This document shows positions 34,501-42,327 of a stretch of 64,000 nucleotides of DNA, piece after piece. Every line of letters begins with the position of its first letter. Position 1 is the first letter of the stretch. Made by a program: the position numbers and the translations under genes. The DNA comes from Inquilinus limosus_F (GTDB taxonomy: Bacteria > Pseudomonadota > Alphaproteobacteria > DSM-16000 > Inquilinaceae), in contig NZ_JAHVDK010000008.1 in NCBI RefSeq assembly GCF_051487185.1, positions 62,001 through 126,000 of the forward strand. The letters are read 5' to 3'. Below the pieces are notes generated by a model. That model saw only the letters and a program-made list of their open reading frames with translations, did no database searches and was not told where the DNA came from.

Positions 34501-34915
34501 AGGCGACGATCCCGTCGCCCATGAACTTCGCGACATGGCCATCGAAGCGGACCAGCTCGTCCACCGCGGCATTCTGATAGGCGCGCATCACCTCGCGCAT
34601 CACTTCGGGGTCGAGGCGCGCCGACAGCGCGGTGGAGCCGACCAGATCGATGAACATCACCGTCAGCTGGCGGCGCTCCGCAGTGGCCGTTGCCTGCATC
34701 ATCGGGGCGGCCGCAGCCGTCCCCGGCGGCATGGCGGCCTCGCGCAGCGCGGCGATCGCCTTGAGCAACTTCTTGCGATGCCCCAGGAGCACACCGAGCC
34801 CTTCGAGGTCGCTGTCCGTCAGCTCGGACAGGATCTCCGCATCGATCGCGTTGTCGCGGAAGAGCTGCTCGTATTGGCCGAGCCCGAGCTCCCGCAGCCA
34901 GACGCCGACGTCCAC
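31580..34915 (-). CDS. SAM domain / class III adenylate cyclase / AAA ATPase / TPR regulator
   Basis: A 1,111-residue signalling protein. Residues 1-60 form a sterile-alpha-motif domain (WLRELGLGQYEQLFRDNAID). Residues 80-265 are a class III cyclase with metal Asp90 and Asp134, FMGDGIVAYFGWP, and Asn208/Arg212 in GETPNLAARL. An STAND-like ATPase follows with Walker A GEPGIGKS at 308-315 and VYEDAHWID. From about residue 650 TPR-like repeats run to the end. It probably makes cAMP under control of the ATPase/TPR module. The start is GTG, with AAGGGGAC upstream. It is near-isolated between DUF1326 and a hydrolase. Confidence 0.93.
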   Translation of the reverse strand: MDVGVWLRELGLGQYEQLFRDNAIDAEILSELTDSDLEGLGVLLGHRKKLLKAIAALREAAMPPGTAAAAPMMQATATAERRQLTVMFIDLVGSTALSARLDPEVMREVMRAYQNAAVDELVRFDGHVAKFMGDGIVAYFGWPKAHEDEAERAVRAALRILDAVGRLATPSGEALAARIGIATGVVVVGDLIGEGAAQEEAVIGETPNLAARLQSLAAPDEVIISDGTRRLLGGLFEFEDLGEQSLKGLATPVRAFRVLGPGQSESRFEAFHGRGPEPLVGRTAELSLLLDRWQRARAGEGQVVFLSGEPGIGKSRIVLALRERLAEEPFTPLSHFCSPYRMNSALFPVIGLLERAAGFGRNDTSDEKLAKIRNLLAPYTRDVEEAAALVAEMLSLPVDGLPDLSPERQKQRTFEILLEQFQGLCRQQPVLAVYEDAHWIDPSTAEFLGLIIERTQHLRALVVVTFRPEFNPPWTGHAHVTSLSLSRLVRADVVAMVNRLTDGKALPTDVLKQISDKTDGVPLFIEELTKAVLESGLLRDAGDHFELNGILPAMAIPSTLQDSLMARLDRLAPVKELAQVASCIGREFDHDLLAAVSPLQGAALDDGLARLIQSDLVIRRGLPPHATYVFKHALIQDAAYATLLRSRRALIHGQIAAALEARFPELVDRQPELLARHLTEAGLTEKAADWWLRAGQLASARSAYKEAIAHLTKALAMIETLAPTEERFRRELEVQSALCPPLIATKGFAAPEVGDACARAERLARQLGRQDHLAVALRGLCYVVHVRGDLRRTRELGAELLGLEEQSDDPVLQADAHNASAFTLFHLGEHASARDHLETARSKIEAVGDPARAFSRGVNIYIFGRAYAAHVEWHLGYPDRALSIGREMVGFAQQLDHPFSLAVALNYAAMLHQFRREPSETRDLANAALAVCTEYEFAYYRAWATVLLGWATAEQGDLEQGILGIQDGVQDLRNTGAGLRLPYYLCLLAGLYHQARRDGEASRTLSEAMDIVERNDEHWVDANLHLLRSTLLAADQPEAAVDCCRRAIEIARGQGARPLVLRATAQLVRLSADPQSRVWAYDQLAQAHGWFTEGFDTPDLQEARTLLDAGP

Positions 34916-34968
34916 GTGACGTCCCCTTCAGCAAAAACGCGCAGTCGCAAACGCGGGCGCTTCCTCGA

Positions 34969-35871
34969 TCAGTGCTTCACGACGAAGTCTTCTACGATGG
35001 CGGCGAAGCCAGCGGGGGCGCGCACCGGGCCGTCGTGGTTGACGTTCGGCTGCACACCTATCTCGGCCTGAGGCAGGCACTCATCCATAGCTTGGGCGAC
35101 GTGCGGCCAGTAGGCATTGCTCTCCGCCCCGTGGATGATGAGCGTCGGCCGGTCAAGCGACCGCAGCATGTCACAGGTCACCCTGAACTCCGCAGCGGAC
35201 CACAGCAAGCCCATCGTCCTGGCGTTGTCGAGTTGCATCGCCCGAAGGTCCTGGGGTTGATTGTCGAATCCGCCGGGCGGCAACTGGAACACGCCTTCGA
35301 TCAGCAGCCTTGTGGCTTTCTGGAGATCGCCTTGTTGCACGGCGACAGTGACGGGGCCGAACATCTTGCCCAGTGCCTCCCGCGCCGCGTCGCCAGGCTC
35401 CCCCTCCTTGACAAGCGAAGTGAGGGCCGGCTCGAAGAGGATGAGGCTTTGGACAAGCTCGGGGTTCTGCAGGGCGGCGGCTGTGGCGACGTTGGCGCCA
35501 TAAGACCAGCCGACCAGATGCACCGGCCCGACATCAAGCGCCTTGATGAAAGCCGCAAGATCGCTGGCGTGTGTGGCGACGCTGAACTTCCCGCCTCCAT
35601 CCGGCCAGTCGCCGGTGCCGAAGTAGCGCAGGGTTATGGCAATGAAGCGGTGCTCATCGGCGATTTCTCCGCGGGTAGGCTCCCAAGCGCGCAGGTCAGA
35701 AACCGCCCCATGGACAAGGAGGATTGGGTCGCCCGCCCCCTGGTCGACAAAAGGCATCATGACGCCATTGACTTCGACCTCCTTCGAAACGGGGTTGGCC
35801 GCGAGCGCAGAACCGGCTGCGACAACCGCACCAATACGCGCGCATGCCAGGCAGATTGAACGGAAGTCCAT
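34969..35871 (-). CDS. secreted alpha/beta hydrolase
   Basis: A 300-residue alpha/beta-hydrolase with an N-terminal signal (MDFRSICLACARIGAVVAAGSALAA), so probably periplasmic. The oxyanion motif is ILLVHGAVSD, the nucleophile elbow GWSYGAN, and the C-terminal His NVNHDGPVRAP. The Trp-rich ITLRYFGTGDW stretch and LIIHGAESNAYWPHV fit haloperoxidase/esterase-like members. Substrate unknown. GGGAGGG precedes the ATG. It follows the cyclase gene on the same strand after 53 bases, possibly as an upstream member of its transcript. Confidence 0.9.
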   Translation of the reverse strand: MDFRSICLACARIGAVVAAGSALAANPVSKEVEVNGVMMPFVDQGAGDPILLVHGAVSDLRAWEPTRGEIADEHRFIAITLRYFGTGDWPDGGGKFSVATHASDLAAFIKALDVGPVHLVGWSYGANVATAAALQNPELVQSLILFEPALTSLVKEGEPGDAAREALGKMFGPVTVAVQQGDLQKATRLLIEGVFQLPPGGFDNQPQDLRAMQLDNARTMGLLWSAAEFRVTCDMLRSLDRPTLIIHGAESNAYWPHVAQAMDECLPQAEIGVQPNVNHDGPVRAPAGFAAIVEDFVVKH

Positions 35872-36129
35872 GAGTTCCCTCCCTTGGAAGGATCCATGAC
35901 CCGCTCTTCTGAGCAATATCGTTGCGGGTACGGAATAAATAGTGAACCCCGAATGCCGCCGGCTCAAGCCGCTCGTGGCGCGCAGATCTGGTGTCGGGCT
36001 GCTGTACTTCCGTCGGGCCGGCAGAGTGAGCCGCGCCGGCGGCCGGGACGATCGCAACAGGTCGCGCAGGTCGATGTTCAGCGCCGCGGCACGCGCCGCC
36101 AAACGCTCCGAATCGGTCGACCCTGAGCC

Positions 36130-38247
36130 TCAGCCGTTCCCCAGCTTGCTCAGAAGCCCTTCCAGGCCGCCCTGATCCAGCTCTTGTTTCGCCGGCTGCA
36201 CCGCCGGCGCGGTTGCCGCGGACGGCACCAGGACTTTCGGCGCGCCCGGAGGCGTGACGGTCGGCGCGATCGCGGCCGGCGTGCTGGCGCCCGGCGCCGC
36301 CGTCGCCACCGCGGCGGGCAGCGAATCGTCGACGCCCAAGAGCGGCTTGGCCGGCTTGCCGCGCTCGGCCTCGACCATGAAGTCGTGCCAGATCTTCGCC
36401 GGCAGGCTGCCGCCGGTCACCTTGTCCATCGGCGCGCCGTCGTCATTGCCGACCCAGACGCCGACCACATAGTCGGCGGTGAAGCCGATGAACCAGGCGT
36501 CGCGGTATCCTTGACTCGTGCCGCTCTTGCCCGCCGAGGGCCGGTCGTCCAGCCGGGCGCTGCGGCCGGTGCCGATGGTCATGACCGAGCGCAGCATGCG
36601 GTTGATCGCCTCGACATGCCAGGGCAGCACCGCCTCGCCCGGGCCGCCGCCGTAGCGGGTGTAGATCGGGTCGCCGCCCGGCGGGCCGATCCGCTCGACG
36701 CCGTAGGGCCAGACGCCGTTGCCGCTGTTGGCCAGCGCGGCATAGGCCGCGGTCAGCTCCAAGAGGTTGACCTCGCTGGTGCCGAGCGCCAGCGACAGCT
36801 CCGGCCGCAGCGGCGAGGTGATGCCGAGCCGGCGGGCCAGCTCGATCGTCCGGTTGATGCCGGCCCGCTGCAGCACCCGCACCGCGGCGGTGTTGTAGGA
36901 CTTGGCCAGCGCCTCGCGCGCCGTCACCTCGCCGTGGAACTTGCCGTCGTAATTGCCCGGCGACCAGTTCTTGATCGTGATCGGCCCGTCCAGCACCAGG
37001 CTGTCCGGCGTCATCCCCTGCTCCACCGCTGCCAGATAGGCGAACATCTTGAAGGAGGAGCCGGGCTGGCGTTGCGCCGTCACCGCCCGGTTGAACTGGC
37101 TCTGGCTGTAGCCGCGGCCGCCGACCATGGCGACCACGGCGCCGTCCGGCCGCATCGCCACCAGGGCCGCCTGGCTGGCCCCGACCTTGCCGCCGTCCTC
37201 CGCCATGCGGGCGTCGACGATGCGCTCGGCCGCGCGCTGCAGCGACGGCACCAGCGTGGTCTCCACCCTGAGGGCCGGGGCAGCGGTGTTGACGAAATCC
37301 GGCACCTGGTCGGCGATCCAGTCGGCGAAGTAGCGGCTGCCCGAGCCGCCGCCCGGCCGGCGCGGCGGCACCGGCGGCTGATCCTCGGCGGTCTCGCGCT
37401 GCTTTTCGGTGAGGAAGCCGGCATCGACCATGGCCGACAGCACCACGTCGGCGCGCTGCCGCGCCGCCTCGGGATCGCGCTCGGGCGAATAGCGCGACGG
37501 CGCCTTCAAGAGGCCGGCCAGGATCGCCGCCTGCTCCAGGTTCACATCGGTGGCCGGCACGCCGAAATAGGCGCGGGCGGCGGCATCGATGCCGTAGGTG
37601 CCGGCGCCGAAATAGACCCGGTTGAGATAGGCGGTCAGGATCTGGTCCTTGGAGAAGTTCATCTCCAGCCAGACCGCCAGGATCGCCTCCTGGATCTTGC
37701 GGCGGACCGTGCGCTCCGGCGTCAGGAACAGGTTCTTGGCCGCCTGCTGGGTGATGGTGGAGCCGCCTTGCACCGCCCGGCCGGCTTGCCAGTTCACCCA
37801 CAGCGCCCGGGCCACGCCGATCGGGTCGATGCCGTAATGGCCGTAAAAGCGGCGGTCCTCGATCGCCAGCACCGCGTTCACCAGGTGCTTCGGCAGGGCC
37901 GAGGCCTGCACCATGTCGCCGGTCATGTCGCCGTAGCGGGCGATCTGGCCGCCATCGGCGGCGACCACGGTGATGGCGGTGCGCCGCTCCGGCATCGCCA
38001 CCTGGCGGATGTCGGGCAGGTCGTAGGCGAAATAGGCGACCACGGCGCCGAGGCCGATCGCGGCCCAGATCGACAGCACCGCGCCCCATTTGGCGACGCC
38101 CCAGAGCCAGTGCCGGCGGCCCGAGGACTTGCGACTCCGCGGACCCGACTTGCGGCGTCCGGACGAGGACTTGCCGGTGGACGTGCTCGTCCGGGTGCGG
38201 CCGCCAGTCGCGCGCAAGGCAGGTCTGCCGGAAGAGCGGGTCGTCAT
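36130..38247 (-). CDS. class A penicillin-binding protein (PBP1A family)
   Basis: Bifunctional peptidoglycan synthase of 705 residues. A Lys/Arg/Ser-rich cytosolic tail (1-45) precedes a membrane anchor (48-75). The GT51 glycosyltransferase domain holds the catalytic Glu130 (AIEDRRFYGHYGID) and GGSTITQQAAKN. The transpeptidase has the SxxK Ser397 (GSSFK), SYN at 450-452 and KSGTS from 574. A Pro/Ala-rich tail ends the protein. It is shorter than E. coli PBP1A, matching the 1A/2A-like short forms of alphaproteobacteria. It sits alone, divergent from the ornithine-decarboxylase leader. Confidence 0.95.
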   Translation of the reverse strand: MTTRSSGRPALRATGGRTRTSTSTGKSSSGRRKSGPRSRKSSGRRHWLWGVAKWGAVLSIWAAIGLGAVVAYFAYDLPDIRQVAMPERRTAITVVAADGGQIARYGDMTGDMVQASALPKHLVNAVLAIEDRRFYGHYGIDPIGVARALWVNWQAGRAVQGGSTITQQAAKNLFLTPERTVRRKIQEAILAVWLEMNFSKDQILTAYLNRVYFGAGTYGIDAAARAYFGVPATDVNLEQAAILAGLLKAPSRYSPERDPEAARQRADVVLSAMVDAGFLTEKQRETAEDQPPVPPRRPGGGSGSRYFADWIADQVPDFVNTAAPALRVETTLVPSLQRAAERIVDARMAEDGGKVGASQAALVAMRPDGAVVAMVGGRGYSQSQFNRAVTAQRQPGSSFKMFAYLAAVEQGMTPDSLVLDGPITIKNWSPGNYDGKFHGEVTAREALAKSYNTAAVRVLQRAGINRTIELARRLGITSPLRPELSLALGTSEVNLLELTAAYAALANSGNGVWPYGVERIGPPGGDPIYTRYGGGPGEAVLPWHVEAINRMLRSVMTIGTGRSARLDDRPSAGKSGTSQGYRDAWFIGFTADYVVGVWVGNDDGAPMDKVTGGSLPAKIWHDFMVEAERGKPAKPLLGVDDSLPAAVATAAPGASTPAAIAPTVTPPGAPKVLVPSAATAPAVQPAKQELDQGGLEGLLSKLGNG

Positions 38248-38734
38248 GATGCGAAACTTATCTCGCGAGAATCCCGCAATATCAAGACGGAATAAGGCGG
38301 AATTTAGAAATCGCCTGAGGCTGTGGCGCCACGGCGACGGGATAAATTCTTCATCGACAAAATTTCACTTGCATCAGGGGGGCACCGACCGTATTTGACG
38401 CCTCGGAACGTATTCGCACGTGCCCCGGCCCACCCGGTCGAACCAAGCACCGACCCAAGGTGGGCACAGCAACGACGTCACGCGTCTCCTCGGTCTGTCC
38501 GGCTTCGGCCGGCTGGGTTGAAGAGAAGTTTTTCGGTTGCATGTGCGGAGAGGGTTCCTCTTCCGTGATTGTCTGGATGGTGTTCCCGGGTGGCGCCCTT
38601 GGCGTCGTCCCGCGATCCTGTCTCTGCGATCCGGAACCGCATGTGCCGCCGGGTTTCGTCGCCGGTGAGCAGAGGCGGGGCGCCTCAGGCAACGGTTGGG
38701 TTTGAACTGTCTGCCGGAGGGAGAGCCCCCCGAA
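38248..38734 (+). promoter_or_regulatory. long structured leader upstream of ornithine decarboxylase
   Basis: There are 487 bases between the divergent PBP gene and the decarboxylase start with no convincing protein gene. Rfam describes a speF RNA motif upstream of ornithine decarboxylase genes in alphaproteobacteria, and the position and length here fit it. I see G/C pairing segments (GGCGCCC with GGCGTC near 38590, GGCGGGGCGCC near 38675), but I cannot match the consensus without a covariance model. Small frames in the region could be leader peptides. Confidence 0.45.
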
Positions 38735-39865
38735 ATGAACACCAAGATCGCCGCCTTCCTGGAAGAGCGACGTCCCGAGACCCCGTGCCTCGTGCTCGAT
38801 CTCGACGTGGTCGCCGGCAACTACCGGGCCCTGGCCGAGGCGCTGCCCGACAGCCGCATCTTCTACGCGGTCAAGGCCAACCCGGCGCCGGAGATCCTGT
38901 CGCTGCTGGCCTCGCTGGGCTCGTGCTTCGACACGGCGAGCGTCGCCGAGATCCGCGACGCGCTGGCCGCCGGCGCCACCCCGGACCGCATCTCCTTCGG
39001 CAACACCATCAAGAAGCGGGTCGACATCGCCACCGCCTACGCGCTCGGCGTGCGCCTGTTCGCCTTCGACAGCGAGGCGGAGCTGCGCAAGATCGCCGAG
39101 GTCGCGCCGGGCAGCCGCGTGTTCTGCCGCATCCTGACCTCGGGCGAGGGCGCCGAATGGCCGCTGTCGCGCAAGTTCGGCTGCGAGCCGTCGATGGCGC
39201 GCGAGCTGCTGGCGATGACCCCGGCGCTGGGTCTCGAGCCCTATGGCGTGTCGTTCCATGTCGGCTCGCAGCAGCGCGACACCGGCGCCTGGGACCAGGC
39301 GCTGGAATCGGCGGCCGCGATCTTCCGCGACCTGGCGGCCAAGGGCGTCGAGCTGAAGATGGTCAATCTCGGCGGCGGCTTCCCGACCAAGTACCTGAAG
39401 GAGGTGCCGACGCCGGAGGCCTATGGCCGCGCCATCGACGCCAGCCTGCGCCACCATTTCGGCAACCGCCTGCCCGAGACCATCATCGAGCCGGGCCGCG
39501 GCATGGTCGGCAATGCCGGGGTGATCCAGACCGAGGTCGTGCTGATCTCGAACAAGTCGGCGAACGACAACACCCGCTGGGTCTATCTCGACATCGGCAA
39601 GTTCGGCGGCCTGGCCGAGACGATGGACGAGGCGATCCGGTACCCGATCACCACCGCGCATGACGGCGACGCCGCCGAGCCGGCGATCCTGGCCGGCCCG
39701 ACCTGCGACAGCGCCGACGTGCTGTACGAGAAGACGCCCTACCCGATGCCGGTTTCGCTCGCGATCGGCGACAAGGTGCTGATCCACGGCACCGGCGCCT
39801 ACACGACGACCTATTCGGCGGTCGCCTTCAACGGCTTCGCGCCCCTCAAGGCCTACTACATCTGA
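38735..39865 (+). CDS. ornithine/lysine decarboxylase, type IV fold (eukaryotic-type)
   Basis: PLP-dependent decarboxylase of 376 residues making putrescine (or cadaverine) from ornithine (or lysine). Lys47 in FYAVKANPAPE is the PLP Schiff-base residue, VSFHVGSQQ and NLGGGFPTKY bind the cofactor phosphate, EPGRGMVG is typical, and Cys324 in GPTCDSADVLYE is the catalytic Cys. The start at 38735 begins the family N-terminus, with GGAGGGAG 12 bases upstream. The decarboxylase and the leader suggest polyamine-responsive control. Confidence 0.93.
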   Translation: MNTKIAAFLEERRPETPCLVLDLDVVAGNYRALAEALPDSRIFYAVKANPAPEILSLLASLGSCFDTASVAEIRDALAAGATPDRISFGNTIKKRVDIATAYALGVRLFAFDSEAELRKIAEVAPGSRVFCRILTSGEGAEWPLSRKFGCEPSMARELLAMTPALGLEPYGVSFHVGSQQRDTGAWDQALESAAAIFRDLAAKGVELKMVNLGGGFPTKYLKEVPTPEAYGRAIDASLRHHFGNRLPETIIEPGRGMVGNAGVIQTEVVLISNKSANDNTRWVYLDIGKFGGLAETMDEAIRYPITTAHDGDAAEPAILAGPTCDSADVLYEKTPYPMPVSLAIGDKVLIHGTGAYTTTYSAVAFNGFAPLKAYYI

Positions 39866-39891
39866 ACCTCATACGGGTGGGGATTCGGGTC

Positions 39892-40422
39892 ATGGACATC
39901 ATGCGGGAGCGGCCGCGCCACGCGGCCGCCATCGAGGAGCTTGTCGCCGATTGCTTCGGCGAGGGGCGCTTCGGCAAGACCGTCTACCGGCTGCGGGACG
40001 GGGTGCGGCCGGTCAACGAGCTCGGCCTCGTCGCGCTGGAAGATGGCGAGCTGGTCGGCACGCTGCGCTTCTGGCCGATCCATGTCGACGGCGTCGGCGA
40101 GACGCTGCTGCTCGGCCCGCTCGCGGTCGCCGAGGGGCTGCGCTCGAGCGGCATCGGCTCGCGGCTGATGCGGGCCGGGCTGTCGCGCGCCGCCGCCTTC
40201 GGCCACCGGAGCGTGATCCTGGTCGGCGACGAGCCGTACTACCGCCGCTTCGGCTTCCGCCGCGACCTGACCCTCGGCCTGATGCTGCCGGGGCCGGTCG
40301 ACTACAGCCGGCTGCTCGGGCTCGAGCTGGTGCCGGGCGCCCTGGCCGGCGCCCGCGGCATGATCGGCCGCGCCGACGGCGTGCCGGTGCGGACCGAGCT
40401 GGCCGAGATGGCGGTGGCCTGA
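39892..40422 (+). CDS. GNAT family N-acetyltransferase (YhbS-like)
   Basis: A 176-residue acetyltransferase. The GNAT acetyl-CoA-binding core is LGPLAVAEGLRSSGIGSRLMRAGL, followed by VILVGDEPYYRRFGFRRD. This layout is typical of YhbS-like enzymes acting on small molecules or protein N-termini. A GTG start 15 bases earlier is possible. It follows ornithine decarboxylase by 26 bases on the same strand and may be co-transcribed with it, so an acetyl-polyamine role is conceivable. Confidence 0.88.
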   Translation: MDIMRERPRHAAAIEELVADCFGEGRFGKTVYRLRDGVRPVNELGLVALEDGELVGTLRFWPIHVDGVGETLLLGPLAVAEGLRSSGIGSRLMRAGLSRAAAFGHRSVILVGDEPYYRRFGFRRDLTLGLMLPGPVDYSRLLGLELVPGALAGARGMIGRADGVPVRTELAEMAVA

Positions 40423-40454
40423 GGGGCCGTTACCCATAGGAAGCATTGTTCTCA

Positions 40455-40546
40455 CCGTCATGGCGAGCCCCGAAGGGGCGTGGCCATCCAGGGCCGCTCG
40501 CACCGGCCCCTGGATGGCCACGGCGCTGCGCGCCTCGCCATGACGG
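40455..40546. repeat. dispersed palindromic repeat, copy 3
   Basis: Third copy of the element at 16689-16774 and 26808-26892, about 92 bp. The arms begin CCGTCATGGCGAGCCCCGAA and end GCGCCTCGCCATGACGG; the loop has a small insert (GGGCCGCTCGCACCGG). It lies between the GNAT and SpoU methyltransferase genes, which converge. ATAGAGCCTTTTTATC follows, so it may act as a terminator for the plus strand. Confidence 0.84.
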
Positions 40547-40565
40547 ATAGAGCCTTTTTATCGGC

Positions 40566-41324
40566 CTAACCGCGCATCGCCAGATAGTGCCCGTACAGCG
40601 CCAGGCTGGCGGCGACGGTGGCGTTGAGCGATTCGACCGCGCCGGTCGTGGGAATCGCCAGGCGCCGCACCGCCAGGCCCGGCGGCAGGCCCGGCCCCTC
40701 CTCGCCCAGGATCAGCCGCAGGTCGCGCGGCCAGGCGAAGCCCGACAGGTCCTCTCCCTCCGCGTCCAGCGCCAGCAGCGGCCCGGCGGCCTGCGCCAGA
40801 CCGGCCCAGGCCGGGCCGCGCCGCAGCTCCAGCGCGAATTGCGCGTTCGAAGCCGCACGCAGGCATTTCGGGTGGAAGGGGTGCGCCGCATCGGCCAGCA
40901 GGATCACCCGCGACACGGCGAAGGCGGCGGCGCTGCGCAAGAGGGCGCCGAGATTGCTGGGGTCGCCGAGGGCGCAGACCAGCTCCAGCCCCTCCGGCGG
41001 CCGCGCCAGGTCGATCGCCGGCATCTCCGGCACGATCCCGACCAGGATCGGCTGGCCGGTGCCGGAGATGTCGAGCCGGTCGAACAGCGCCCGGCCGAGC
41101 CGGATCCGCTCCAGCCCCGTCGGCGCCGGCAGGTCGCCGGCATCGGCGCCGGGCGGCAGCAGCAGGGTCTCGAACCGGTCGGGGTGGTGCGCCAGCGCCT
41201 CGCGCACGGTCTTGCGCCCGGCCAGAAGGTAGCGGCGGTGCTTGCGCAGGCCGCGGCTCTCCAGCAGCGACGCCCACAGCTTGGCGCGCGGATTGTCCGG
41301 GCTCTCGATGATGCGCTCGCCCAT
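40566..41324 (-). CDS. TrmH/SpoU family RNA 2'-O-methyltransferase
   Basis: A 252-residue SPOUT methyltransferase. The N-terminal substrate domain ends near residue 100. The three SpoU motifs are intact: DPSNLGALLRSAAAF, LILGEEGPGLP, and PTTGAVESLNATVAASLALY, which forms the knot that binds SAM. It likely methylates a ribose in tRNA or rRNA; the site is unknown. It faces the GNAT gene with repeat copy 3 between. Confidence 0.92.
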   Translation of the reverse strand: MGERIIESPDNPRAKLWASLLESRGLRKHRRYLLAGRKTVREALAHHPDRFETLLLPPGADAGDLPAPTGLERIRLGRALFDRLDISGTGQPILVGIVPEMPAIDLARPPEGLELVCALGDPSNLGALLRSAAAFAVSRVILLADAAHPFHPKCLRAASNAQFALELRRGPAWAGLAQAAGPLLALDAEGEDLSGFAWPRDLRLILGEEGPGLPPGLAVRRLAIPTTGAVESLNATVAASLALYGHYLAMRG

Positions 41325-41370
41325 CCCTCGCCTTCCCGGACGATCCGCCCCCGGCGCCAGTTCGCGGCCT

Positions 41371-41835
41371 TTACCGGATCTCGAAGATCGCCTCGACCTC
41401 GACGGCGCAGCCGAGCGGCAGCTGGGCGACGCCGACGGCGGAGCGGGCGTGCTTGCCGGCGTCGCCGAAAGCCTCGGCCATCAGGTCGGAGGCGCCGTTG
41501 ACCACCTTCGGCTGGTCGGTGAAGTCCGGCGTCGAGTTGACGAAGCCGGTCAGCTTCACCACCCGGGCGATGCGGTCGAGGTCGCCCAGCGCCGCCTTGG
41601 CGGCGGCGAGGATGTTGATGGCGCAGATCCGGGCGCAGGCATAGCCGTCCTCGACCTTGAACTCGGCGCCGAGCTTGCCGGTGTGGCTGATCTTGCCCTC
41701 GACGAAGGGCACCTGGCCGGAGATGTAGAGCGTGTTGCCGGAGATCACATAGGGGACGTAGTTCGCCGCCGGCGCCGCCACGGCCGGCAGGGTGACGCCC
41801 TTCTCCTGCAGCCGCGCCTCGATGCTTCCTGCCAT
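41371..41835 (-). CDS. RidA/YjgF family protein (deaminase-competent type)
   Basis: A 154-residue RidA-like protein. The core shows VISGNTLYISGQVPFVEGK, ARICAINILAAAKAALGDL and the active-site Arg in KHARSAVGVAQLPLG, so it could hydrolyse reactive enamines/imines. The start at 41835 follows CGGGAACGGACCC; an ATG 18 bases upstream is less well placed. It is on the minus strand, 46 bases after the methyltransferase start. Confidence 0.9.
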   Translation of the reverse strand: MAGSIEARLQEKGVTLPAVAAPAANYVPYVISGNTLYISGQVPFVEGKISHTGKLGAEFKVEDGYACARICAINILAAAKAALGDLDRIARVVKLTGFVNSTPDFTDQPKVVNGASDLMAEAFGDAGKHARSAVGVAQLPLGCAVEVEAIFEIR

Positions 41836-42327
41836 GGGTCCGTTCCCGCTCATCAGTGAATCGAAGGCCGCACCATAGCCAGCGCCGCCGGGCGGCGAAA
41901 GCCCGGCCCCGACCAGCTTGGGCCGAAGCGCGACGGATCGTGCCGCAAGCGGAACAGATGACGATTGCCGCTTGAGTCACTCTTGCTCCAAGGCCGGACA
42001 CAGGCCCATGCAGGGAGTCGTTGACGGCGTCATGGTTTCATGACGTTATTATTACAATCAGACGACAATAGTGTGTCAGCCACGATGTCATGGCTGGACG
42101 ACAGACCTGTATTGCGACCGATCCGGGCGGCTGAACCGCCGGGAAGACCGGCGCATTTGCGCCGATTACAGACATTTCATCGGAACTCTCCTTGACAAGG
42201 ATTGGGCAGCGCAACACAGTCCCGCCGCGTTCGCGCCGGACTCCGGGTTTGACCGCGCGCTCGACTTCGAATTCGGGAATTTTTCTAAAATCCGGACAAC
42301 AGACTGGTGAACAACAGGGGTTCTGAC
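41836..42327 (+). promoter_or_regulatory. structured intergenic region upstream of the ABC importer
   Basis: No gene seen in about 492 bases. CAGCCA / TGGCTG (42077-42096) forms a hairpin. Two tandem hairpins follow: GGCGG / CCGCC (42126-42140) and the perfect CGGCGCA-TT-TGCGCCG (42149-42164). A TTGACA lies at 42192-42197. The order of hairpins before a transporter operon suggests a structured leader, but no riboswitch class is recognised. Confidence 0.4.

Noticed and set aside
42071..42310. A 79-codon plus-strand frame upstream of the ABC binding protein
   Set aside because: No domain and no clear binding site; the region is better explained as a structured leader.
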